Positions 39,689-49,083 of a stretch of 64,000 nucleotides of DNA are shown here, one piece after another. The translations under genes were made by a program, and so were the position numbers. A model generated the notes under the pieces. It was not told where the DNA came from. It ran no database searches and saw nothing but the letters and a program-made list of their open reading frames with translations. The stretch lies in the NCBI RefSeq assembly GCF_011745145.1, contig NZ_CP050191.1:4642180-4706179 (forward strand), written 5' to 3'. Source of the stretch: Mycobacterium sp. DL440 (lineage in GTDB: Bacteria > Actinomycetota > Actinomycetes > Mycobacteriales > Mycobacteriaceae). The stretch's first letter is position 1. Every line of letters begins with the position of its first letter.

Positions 39689-39694
39689 GACGCA

Positions 39695-39723
39695 ACGCTA
39701 GAGCAGAAAGTGAGTACTCACAA
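39695..39723 (-). promoter_or_regulatory. Promoter with TetR-type palindromic operator
   Basis: On the minus strand: -35 TTGTGA (39723-39718), a 17-nt spacer, -10 TAGCGT (39700-39695) and then 6 nt to the ATG at 39688. A perfect 12-bp palindrome GTGAGTACTCAC (39710-39721) covers the -35 and part of the spacer, where a repressor would block RNA polymerase. The TetR gene is the second gene of the operon. Confidence 0.68.
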
Positions 39724-39727
39724 TCTT

Positions 39728-42483
<2,756 letters not shown>

Positions 42484-42538
42484 TTCGGGTGCTGAGATAC
42501 TGACGGTTGACTGTCGGGATCCTGGTGGGGGGCATTCT

Positions 42539-43096
42539 GTGAGCGCGCTTGATGGCTTCTATTCCACGTGGAGTAAAGCCAAGGACACGTTCGGCGTAGG
42601 TACCCCCACCGACGGCAGCCACTATGACGGCAGCAGCTCGAAGCTGATGCAGATGAAGTCCACCATCGAATCGGCCACGCCCGACGACCGCTGGCAAGGC
42701 ACAGCGTCACAGGCCTACGCCGCGGCCAACAAAGAGCACGCCGCGGTATACGAGAAGCTTTCTGACCTCGACAGGAAGATGGCAGCCGAACTCAACAAGG
42801 CTGCGAACGTCGTCACCGCCGGACGCGGTCAACTCGACGTCACCAAGTCCTGGGTTGACAGCGCGGTTGACTCACTGCCCAAATCGCTGAGCTCTCAAGC
42901 CCGCGAGAAAAGCCTGATCCCTATCGCGAGGGAAGGCATCACCCAAGTCAACAACACCGTCCAAAACGCCAACAACGACATGGTCGCGATCGGGCAAAGC
43001 GTGAATGGCATCAAGAACCAGTTCGATGAGCTGACGAACCAAAAGTTCGCCGGCAGCCAACGCAAAGATTCGCAGGACTCCGACGGCGATGCGTAG
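42539..43096 (+). CDS. EspA/EspE-family type VII secretion effector (5' part, ends at an in-frame amber)
   Basis: 185 residues from a GTG. The protein resembles the EspA/EspE-like ESX effector family: MSALDGFYSTWSKAKDTFG, DGSHYDGSSSKLM, and a WxG turn, DRWQGTASQAYAAANKEHA, with Trp52 and Gly54. Long helices follow, and VVTAGRGQLDVTKSWVDSAV is typical. No canonical YxxxD/E signal is seen; Tyr71 has Asp at +5. The frame stops at TAG 43094-43096 but continues open for 324 more bases. The local GC content is lower than in flanking genes, suggesting acquisition. It is probably secreted by an ESX system encoded elsewhere. Confidence 0.78.
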   Translation: MSALDGFYSTWSKAKDTFGVGTPTDGSHYDGSSSKLMQMKSTIESATPDDRWQGTASQAYAAANKEHAAVYEKLSDLDRKMAAELNKAANVVTAGRGQLDVTKSWVDSAVDSLPKSLSSQAREKSLIPIAREGITQVNNTVQNANNDMVAIGQSVNGIKNQFDELTNQKFAGSQRKDSQDSDGDA

Positions 43097-43420
43097 AACG
43101 AGCCTGGATCGAAACCCGGCGAATCCGGAGGGCCCGAGTTTGTCATCGGATCGCCTACGAAACCGGACATCTCTTGGGACGAAGACTTCAAGTACGGTTC
43201 CGCCGAACCCGGTTTGGGGGATTACCTGAAGCGGGCCGAATGGGAGGCAAAGCTTGCGGGTGGCCGATTGTTGCGAAGCGACCTCGACGATGCAACCCAG
43301 AAAGCGAACCCACCGCAGTTCAATCCCGGCCGTGAGGACCGTGTGGATGGCAGAGGTAGCCCAGGTGGGGTACGCGTGCCAGATAACAATCGCAATACCG
43401 GAGGAGTGACACTGCCGTGA
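43097..43420 (+). pseudogene. 3' remainder of the EspA/EspE-like gene, in frame after the amber codon
   Basis: Reading in the same frame past the TAG gives 107 codons without another stop. They contain GGPEFVIGSPTKPDISWDED, FKYGSAEPGLGDYLKRAEWE and AKLAGGRLLRSDLDDAT. These segments look like the second part of longer mycobacterial effectors of this type. The only in-frame start is a TTG at 43214, which would leave the first half of this stretch unread. The end (after DDATQ) is low-complexity and appears truncated. It overlaps the next gene by GTGA, so the original gene was coupled to it. Confidence 0.7.
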
Positions 43421-43929
43421 CGAATTCTCGTGGGGTGCACCGAATATGCGCTGTGACCCTTTCGTTGGCCTCCGCAGCATTCGCACTTTCAGCATGTTTC
43501 CCCAGTTCGCACGAACGGCAACGGATGGAGAACACAGTGAACGCCCCCGCGGCCAAGACCACGTCCAACCCCGTCCGGCACGAGCTAGAGCCGTTGACGA
43601 AGCGCTTCCCGGCGCTCGGATCACCCGTCGCGGCGTCGTGGGTCAGCGGAGACATGGGTGATCCGGACGTCCCTGGACCGTCGCTGTACTGGATCGACAG
43701 CATCGTCGAGTTGAGCCCGTCCGTCGCGGACGATTTGAAGGCGAGGTATCGCGCCCTTCCGACCACTGACCAGCCCGATGTCTGGGAATCGTTGCGGGCG
43801 AGCCTGCCGCAAGGCGGCTTCCTTGCCAGTGGTCAACTCGACGCGGCATTCACCAGCGCCAGGGTCAAGTCGAAGGCTTTCCTTGCTGAGGGTGCGCCAA
43901 TCGTCGTCATCACTGCCACCGGAGAGTAG
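43417..43929 (+). CDS. Small lipoprotein in effector cassette (1 of 3)
   Basis: 170 residues, GTG start forming a GTGA overlap with the end of the effector frame. The signal peptide ends at lipobox LSAC (AAFALSACFPSS), so the mature protein would be lipid-anchored. The rest is a small alpha/beta domain (WVSGDMGDPDVPGPSLYWID and later FLAEGAPIVVIT). I do not recognise the family. Its position directly behind a type VII effector is what an immunity or chaperone lipoprotein would show, but that is inference. Confidence 0.72.
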   Translation: MTNSRGVHRICAVTLSLASAAFALSACFPSSHERQRMENTVNAPAAKTTSNPVRHELEPLTKRFPALGSPVAASWVSGDMGDPDVPGPSLYWIDSIVELSPSVADDLKARYRALPTTDQPDVWESLRASLPQGGFLASGQLDAAFTSARVKSKAFLAEGAPIVVITATGE

Positions 43930-43938
43930 GCACCACCC

Positions 43939-44394
43939 ATGCCCAGGTGGCAAGGGCATCAAGGCACGATCGCCCTACAGTTCGCGATCGCAATAGTGAC
44001 CGCCTGCATCCTCAGCGGGTGCGGCATATTCGGCAGTAGTGCGAATCGCAACAACGACCGCTTCGCGCGGCCAGATCATCCGAAGGACTCACCGTCCGGA
44101 CAGTACGAAGTGTCGGCCGCCATGGGGCCGGAGCAGAACGGCGTCGAAACCTGGGTGGCAGTGATCCGGGACAAGGCCACGGACGCCGAGGTGTTCCGCG
44201 ACTCGTATGCCTACAGCACCCGGCACGGCATCAACATCACCTGGCTATCTGCGAGCGACCAATTGTGGCTGTTTTCAAGCGATGTCGGTACCGCGCATGT
44301 CGACCGGCAGCGCGATGAGGCCTGGGTCAAGACCAGCATCTATCCGGAAACGACTGACGACATCCCTGAGGAGATCAATGCACTCATTGACTGA
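43939..44394 (+). CDS. Small lipoprotein in effector cassette (2 of 3)
   Basis: 151 residues starting at ATG 43939. The signal peptide is followed by lipobox ILSGC near residue 28. The mature part (VSAAMGPEQNGVETWVAVIR, then WLFSSDVGTAHVD) reads as a small beta-sandwich. The end (DDIPEEINALID) is acidic. It overlaps the next lipoprotein gene by 17 nt, so the three lipoprotein genes are one transcription unit. I do not recognise the family. Confidence 0.72.
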   Translation: MPRWQGHQGTIALQFAIAIVTACILSGCGIFGSSANRNNDRFARPDHPKDSPSGQYEVSAAMGPEQNGVETWVAVIRDKATDAEVFRDSYAYSTRHGINITWLSASDQLWLFSSDVGTAHVDRQRDEAWVKTSIYPETTDDIPEEINALID

Positions 44395-44968
44395 ATCTGG
44401 GAGCGGGTATTTCGGAACTGAGCTGAAACTTGTCACCTTCGTCCTCATCGGGCTCTGCCTAACAGTCACGGCCTGCGGCGGACGGATTGAGCACAACGGT
44501 AGAAACGTCAAAGACGTCGTGCCCCAATCACAACAGCAGGCACAGGACACAGTTTTCGGCTACCTGAAACGAACTCTGGACGGCCTGCCGTCGGGCACCG
44601 TGCTGGACGGCACGCGATACGGATCTGCTGGCTCAACCAGTTACTGCGACGACAACGACAGCTCACCCACCGCGCCGAGGAATTTCAGCACCACAGGTGA
44701 ACTCCACTCGCCCCCAGGAATCGACAACGGCACCACAGTCAGGAATGTCGGCGAAGTCTGGCGCAGTTGGGGATGGAACGTGACCGAACGCGACGAGTTC
44801 CGCAAGCCCAATCAGTTCGGCTATGGCCCCGACGGCTACCGCCTACAGATCGTTTCCGCGTCACCGACGAGTTTCCCGCCCACCGTCGGCGCAACCTCAC
44901 CTTGCTACCCCGGAACCATCGCCCGCAACGACATTGGCTTTCCAATGCAAATCACATCGGGAAGCTAG
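44378..44968 (+). CDS. Small lipoprotein in effector cassette (3 of 3), frameshifted near its end
   Basis: 196 residues from ATG 44378, with GAGGAG upstream inside the previous gene. Lipobox VTAC (LCLTVTACGG) follows a hydrophobic helix. The mature part includes LKRTLDGLPSGTVLDGTRYG and four cysteines at most. The frame ends SGS-stop at 44966. Restoring one A in the GGGAAGC run (44960-44965) instead reads SGKLVRGETFLTSSARSNND and continues to 45081. I therefore read the annotated stop as the result of a 1-base deletion, or a sequencing error. Confidence 0.7.
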   Translation: MHSLTESGSGYFGTELKLVTFVLIGLCLTVTACGGRIEHNGRNVKDVVPQSQQQAQDTVFGYLKRTLDGLPSGTVLDGTRYGSAGSTSYCDDNDSSPTAPRNFSTTGELHSPPGIDNGTTVRNVGEVWRSWGWNVTERDEFRKPNQFGYGPDGYRLQIVSASPTSFPPTVGATSPCYPGTIARNDIGFPMQITSGS

Positions 44969-45081
44969 TCCGCGGCGAAACATTCCTCACCAGCAGTGCA
45001 CGCAGCAACAACGATTGGCGATCAACTGCGTATCTGCAAAGCGGCTCGAACATGCTGGTGATGCGGTCGGTCGACGACTGA
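44969..45081 (+). pseudogene. Displaced C-terminus of the third lipoprotein (+1 frame)
   Basis: This segment has no start of its own and makes sense only as the continuation of the upstream lipoprotein. In the shifted frame it encodes TFLTSSARSNNDWRSTAYLQ and then SGSNMLVMRSVDD-stop, a protein-like sequence with balanced composition. The intact product would be about 234 residues. Confidence 0.6.
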
Positions 45082-45108
45082 TTCTGACCAGGTGCCAAGC
45101 TGGCAGGC

Positions 45109-45474
45109 ATGACTGACGTACGTGAACAGGGTCTGCGGGTCCTCCGAGAGATGGTGCCGCACCTGCCGGCCGACGTCGTCGAACCCGACGGCAGCTTCGG
45201 CGATGAGCTGCTGGCGATCGGCGTCGACAATGTCTTCGGCCGGTTGTGGAGCCGTGACGGCCTGAGCCGGCGTGACCGCAGCCTGGTCACCATGGGCATC
45301 CTGATCGCCCTGCGGGCGACCGATGAGTTCGAGTCACACGTCAAGATCGGCCTCCGAAACGGCCTCACCGAGGACGAGATCGCCGAGGTCATCTACCACG
45401 CCAGCGGCTACGCGGGATTCCCTGCTGCAAATACCGCCCGCAACGTGGCGCGTGACGCGCTGGCCAAGGACTAG
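45109..45474 (+). CDS. Carboxymuconolactone decarboxylase-family protein
   Basis: 121 residues, all helical. The sequence LSRRDRSLVTMGILIALRAT, HVKIGLRNGLTEDEIAEVI and YHASGYAGFPAA is the CMD fold of the PcaC type. The CxxC of AhpD-type peroxidase homologues is absent, so redox activity is unlikely and a lyase/decarboxylase or scaffold role fits better. There is no aromatic-degradation neighbour. It overlaps the convergent secreted-protein gene by 4 nt. Confidence 0.87.
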   Translation: MTDVREQGLRVLREMVPHLPADVVEPDGSFGDELLAIGVDNVFGRLWSRDGLSRRDRSLVTMGILIALRATDEFESHVKIGLRNGLTEDEIAEVIYHASGYAGFPAANTARNVARDALAKD

Positions 45475-46001
45475 AAGACGCGGCTACCGCGCTCCGAGAG
45501 CTCGAAGCCGTGGTCACCGATCACGCACACCGTGCTCGCTTCGGTGACGGCGCACGTCCCGGTGTTCGGGTAGACGAGCTTGCTACCAGCGGGAAGCAGC
45601 TTGTAGTCGGCCGGGTCAACCGTGCGGTCACGGGGTTCTTTGTAGTCCGTGTACTTCTCCATGGCCGCCAGATCCCCGGTGGAAAACCTCGCCGGGTCGC
45701 CTGACATGGCCGCGAAGACATTGACCAAGTTGCTCGATGTACCGGGCAGCTGACCCCAGCAGGTGGCTTGCTTCATGGGCGGATTGGCACGGCCTGTGTA
45801 GGTGATCCGGCATCGGTACCCACCCGGGGTGACGAACTGCGCGCCATTCGTCGTCGGGTAGTTGTAGTACGTGTTGTAGTCGTGGATATCCACCGCCGTG
45901 TAACCACTCAGATCAGGGATTTGCCCCGGATCAGCCACCGCCACGGGAGATGTCACTGAAACCGCTGCTACGAGAACCGCACCCACCACGACCCGTGCCA
46001 T
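45471..46001 (-). CDS. Exported protein of unknown function
   Basis: 176 residues from the ATG at 46001, chosen because TAGGCT lies exactly 7 nt upstream (leaderless pattern) and the signal peptide starts there: MARVVVGAVLVAAVSVTSPV, cleaved after AVA-DP. The mature part has four Cys, probably two disulfides (GGYRCRITYTG with ATCWGQLP, and GTCAVTEAS with TVCVIGDHGFEL). It is a typical small secreted mycobacterial protein with no domain that I recognise. Confidence 0.75.
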   Translation of the reverse strand: MARVVVGAVLVAAVSVTSPVAVADPGQIPDLSGYTAVDIHDYNTYYNYPTTNGAQFVTPGGYRCRITYTGRANPPMKQATCWGQLPGTSSNLVNVFAAMSGDPARFSTGDLAAMEKYTDYKEPRDRTVDPADYKLLPAGSKLVYPNTGTCAVTEASTVCVIGDHGFELSERGSRVF

Positions 46002-46045
46002 AGCGGTGAGCCTATCCGGCACCAACGTTCTACCAGAACGTGTGG

Positions 46046-46118
46046 AGCCACCCAGGGGAATCGAACCCCTGACCTATTCATTACGAGTGAATTGCTCTAC
46101 CGACTGAGCTAGGGTGGC
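46046..46118 (-). tRNA. tRNA-Thr (CGT)
   Basis: The minus strand reads GCCACCC for the acceptor arm, a D-arm TAGCTCAGTCGGTAGAGCA, anticodon loop CTCGTAA (anticodon CGT, decoding ACG), T-arm AGGGGTTCGAATCCCCT and GGGTGGC to close the acceptor. U73 is followed by a genomically encoded CCA (46045-46043). All arms pair. The gene lies 55 nt after holB in the same orientation, as in M. tuberculosis. Confidence 0.97.
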
Positions 46119-46173
46119 GCGCCCGGCGAACCGGGCGGCACCACTTTACGGCAGACGCCGCCCAGGACCCAAC

Positions 46174-47382
46174 TCACCCACGTAGCGCCTGCCCCACAGT
46201 GGCCACCATGGCGTCGACGGCGAACTTGGGCTTGACGTTGACCGCCAGCGCCTCGCGGCATCCGAGCACCGCCTCGATGCAGCGCAGCAGCCGGTCCGGC
46301 GGCACGTGGGCGGCCATGGCCTCCACTTTCTCGGCCATGTCAGGGTGGTTCGCCGTAACGCCGCCGGCGCCCGACGACACCAGCAGCGCATCACGGAAGT
46401 AGGTGGCGAGGTCGATCAGGGCGCGGTCCAACGCATCGCGGTTAGCCCTCGTCCGTCGTGACTTCTGCCGATTCTCCAGCTGCTTGAGCGCGCCGGCGGT
46501 CCCGCGGGTGGTGGCGGCGGTGCCCTTTCCGGTTCCGCCGGCGCCGAGGGCCGTCTTGAGCTCCTCGGTCTCGGTCTCGTTGCGCCCTGCGGTCAGCGCC
46601 AGTGCCTCGGACTCGGCGACGGCCACCATCTCTTCGGCGGCCGCGAACGCCCGCGCCGGCGTGGCAGCGTCCCGGGCCAACCCGAGCGCCCGTTTGCGTC
46701 GCTCCCTGGCCTCCGGATCGGTCGCCAGCCGGCGGGCCCGTCCCACATGTCCGCCGCTGACCGAGGCTGCCCAGCGGGCATCGTCCTCCGACAGGCCGTC
46801 ACCGGAGATCAGCACGTCGGCGATGGCGTCCACCGACGGCGTGGTCAGCGCCACATGCCGACACCGAGACCGCAGCGTGATCGCGATGTCCTCGGGGTCC
46901 ACCGACGGCGCGCAGAGCAGGAACACCGTCGAGGCCGGCGGCTCCTCCACCACCTTGAGCAGTGCATTGGCCGCGCCCTCGGTAAGTCGGTCAGCATCCT
47001 CGATCACCACGACCTGCCAGCGCCCAGTCCCGGGCCGGCGCGACGCGATCTGGACGATCTCGCGCATCTCTTTGACCGCGATCGACAACCCCTCGGGCAC
47101 GATGCGGCGCACGTCGGCGTGGGTGCCGGCCATCGTCGTCGTGCAGGCCCGGCATTCCCCGCACCCCGGCGTCCCCTCTGACGTGCACTGCAAGGCCGCC
47201 GCGAAGCAGAGCGCGGCCACCGAACGCCCCGATCCGGGCGGGCCGGTGATCAGCCAGGCATGTGTCATGGTCCCGACAGTGGTGCCACTGTGTGGCGAAT
47301 CACCACGGGCTGCCGACGCAGCCGCTACCAGCTCCTGTTCCACCGCGTGCTGGCCCACCAGCCGCGAAAAGACACCGCTCAT
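46174..47382 (-). CDS. holB: DNA polymerase III subunit delta' (clamp loader)
   Basis: 402 residues from the ATG at 47382 (MSGVFSRLVGQ). It is part of the clamp loader that places the beta sliding clamp on DNA. The four-cysteine zinc finger is CxxxxxxCxxCxxC (CTSEGTPGCGECRAC). The P-loop reads GPPGSGRS, Arg replacing the Walker lysine, as expected for the non-hydrolysing delta' subunit. VVEEPPASTVFLLCA and LRSRCRH follow; the latter fits the SRC motif that senses neighbouring ATP. Confidence 0.94.
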   Translation of the reverse strand: MSGVFSRLVGQHAVEQELVAAASAARGDSPHSGTTVGTMTHAWLITGPPGSGRSVAALCFAAALQCTSEGTPGCGECRACTTTMAGTHADVRRIVPEGLSIAVKEMREIVQIASRRPGTGRWQVVVIEDADRLTEGAANALLKVVEEPPASTVFLLCAPSVDPEDIAITLRSRCRHVALTTPSVDAIADVLISGDGLSEDDARWAASVSGGHVGRARRLATDPEARERRKRALGLARDAATPARAFAAAEEMVAVAESEALALTAGRNETETEELKTALGAGGTGKGTAATTRGTAGALKQLENRQKSRRTRANRDALDRALIDLATYFRDALLVSSGAGGVTANHPDMAEKVEAMAAHVPPDRLLRCIEAVLGCREALAVNVKPKFAVDAMVATVGQALRG

Positions 47383-47464
47383 CGTCCCCAACAGTAGTGG
47401 TCAAGCCGACACAACCACGTCACAGCAGGCGCTCAACGTCCCTGCGGCCCGATACGGTGAACGG

Positions 47465-49072
47465 GTGACCGCGCAGGCTTTACCCGTGAGGCGAATCAAT
47501 GCATTCGTCCGGTGGGTGGCGCGTACCCCGTGGCCGGTGTTCACCCTGGGCATGCTGCAGGCCGACATCATCGGCGCGCTGTTCGTGCTGGGGTTTCTGC
47601 GCTTCGGTCTGCCGCCCGAGGACCGCATCCAGCTCCAGGATCTGCCGGTGCTCAACCTGGCGATCTTCCTGGGCTATCTGTTTGTGTCGTTCACCGTCGG
47701 TGCCTACCTGGCCCTGCGGTTGCTGATCCCGGTGATCCGGTGGCAGCGCCGCGACACCCTGCTGTCCAAGTCCGACCCCCGCATCACCGAGCTGGCCCGC
47801 GTACGGGCGCTGAAGATGCCGTTCTACCGCACCCTGATCAGCGTCACGAACTGGTTCCTGGGCTCGATCGTGTTCATCGTTGCCAGCTGGCCGGTGGCCA
47901 GTAAGTCCGCACCGGTGGTTCTCGTCGCCACCGCGCTGGGGGCGACCGCCACGGCGATCATCGGCTACCTGCAGTCCGAGCGGGTGCTGCGGCCGGTCGC
48001 GGTGGCCGCGCTGCGCGGCGGGGTTCCGGAGAACTTCCGCGCCCCCGGGGTGATCCTGCGCCAGGTGCTGACCTGGGTGCTGTCGACGGGCGTGCCGGTC
48101 CTGGCGATCGTGCTGGCCCTGGTGGCCAGCAAGTTCTCGATCCTGACCGCATCCGCGGACCGGCTGATCACCCCGCTGTTGCTGCTGGCCATCGCCGCGC
48201 TGGTGATCGGACTGTCCGGCACCGTGCTGGTGGCGATGTCGATCGCCGATCCGCTGCGTCAGCTGCGCTGGGCGCTGGGCGAGGTACAGCGCGGTAACTA
48301 CAACGCCCACATGCAGATCTACGACGCCAGCGAGCTGGGCCTGCTGCAGGCCGGGTTCAACGACATGGTGCGCGAGCTGGCCGAGCGGCAACGGCTGCGT
48401 GACCTGTTCGGCCGCTACGTGGGTGAGGACGTGGCCCGTCGCGCCCTGGAGCGCGGCACCGAGTTGGGTGGCCAAGAACGTGACGTGGCGGTGCTGTTCG
48501 TGGACCTGGTGGGTTCGACGCATCTGGCATCGACGATCCCGGCCGGCGACGTGGTGAACCTGCTCAACGAGTTCTTCCGCGTCATCGTCGACACCGTCAA
48601 CCGTCACGGCGGGTTCGTCAACAAGTTCCAGGGTGACGCGGCCCTGGCCATCTTCGGTGCCCCCATCGAACATCCCGACGCCTCCGGCGGCGCGCTGGCG
48701 GCATCCCGCGAACTGCACGACGAGCTGCTCAGCGTGCTGGGCACCGACACCGAGTTCGGTATCGGGGTCTCGGCCGGGCGGGCGATCGCCGGCCACATCG
48801 GCGCTCAGGCCCGTTTCGAGTACACCGTGATCGGCGACCCGGTCAACGAGGCCGCCCGGCTCACCGAGCTCGCGAAGCTGGAGGAAGGCCACGTGCTGGC
48901 CTCGGCCATCGCGGTCAGCGGCGCACTGGACGCCGAGGCACTGAGCTGGGACGTCGGCGAGATCGTCGAACTGCGCGGGCGCACCGTGCCCACCCAGCTG
49001 GCCCGCCCGATGAACCTGGTCCTGCCACGGGATCTGGAGCGCGATGCCGCCGAGAGCGACCTGACGGGCTGA
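47465..49072 (+). CDS. Membrane adenylate cyclase, class III, with HAMP domain (Rv3645 homologue)
   Basis: 535 residues from the GTG at 47465, which a TACGGT box (47453-47458) 6 nt upstream marks as a probable leaderless start. The long in-frame extension upstream is antisense to holB and rejected. Six membrane helices occupy residues 25-255. A HAMP region lies at about 260-312 and the catalytic domain at about 340-535. Metal-binding Asp347 and Asp391 and substrate Lys387 (NKFQGD) are intact, as is the TVIGDPVNEAARL motif. It makes cAMP. In M. tuberculosis the homologue has been linked to fatty-acid and cholesterol control of cAMP. Confidence 0.93.
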   Translation: MTAQALPVRRINAFVRWVARTPWPVFTLGMLQADIIGALFVLGFLRFGLPPEDRIQLQDLPVLNLAIFLGYLFVSFTVGAYLALRLLIPVIRWQRRDTLLSKSDPRITELARVRALKMPFYRTLISVTNWFLGSIVFIVASWPVASKSAPVVLVATALGATATAIIGYLQSERVLRPVAVAALRGGVPENFRAPGVILRQVLTWVLSTGVPVLAIVLALVASKFSILTASADRLITPLLLLAIAALVIGLSGTVLVAMSIADPLRQLRWALGEVQRGNYNAHMQIYDASELGLLQAGFNDMVRELAERQRLRDLFGRYVGEDVARRALERGTELGGQERDVAVLFVDLVGSTHLASTIPAGDVVNLLNEFFRVIVDTVNRHGGFVNKFQGDAALAIFGAPIEHPDASGGALAASRELHDELLSVLGTDTEFGIGVSAGRAIAGHIGAQARFEYTVIGDPVNEAARLTELAKLEEGHVLASAIAVSGALDAEALSWDVGEIVELRGRTVPTQLARPMNLVLPRDLERDAAESDLTG

Positions 49073-49083
49073 TATAGATCAGG

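Noticed and set aside
43214..43420. Separate 68-residue gene starting at TTG
   Set aside because: It is the in-frame remainder of the effector gene; starting there would discard the family-like part before it.
44767..45081. Separate 104-residue gene in the +1 frame
   Set aside because: Its first half is out of frame with the lipoprotein and senseless; only the end after 44960 is protein-like, explained by a frameshift.
46403..47464. 354-residue N-terminal extension of the adenylate cyclase
   Set aside because: It is antisense to holB; the GTG at 47465 with TACGGT upstream and homologue length support the short form.
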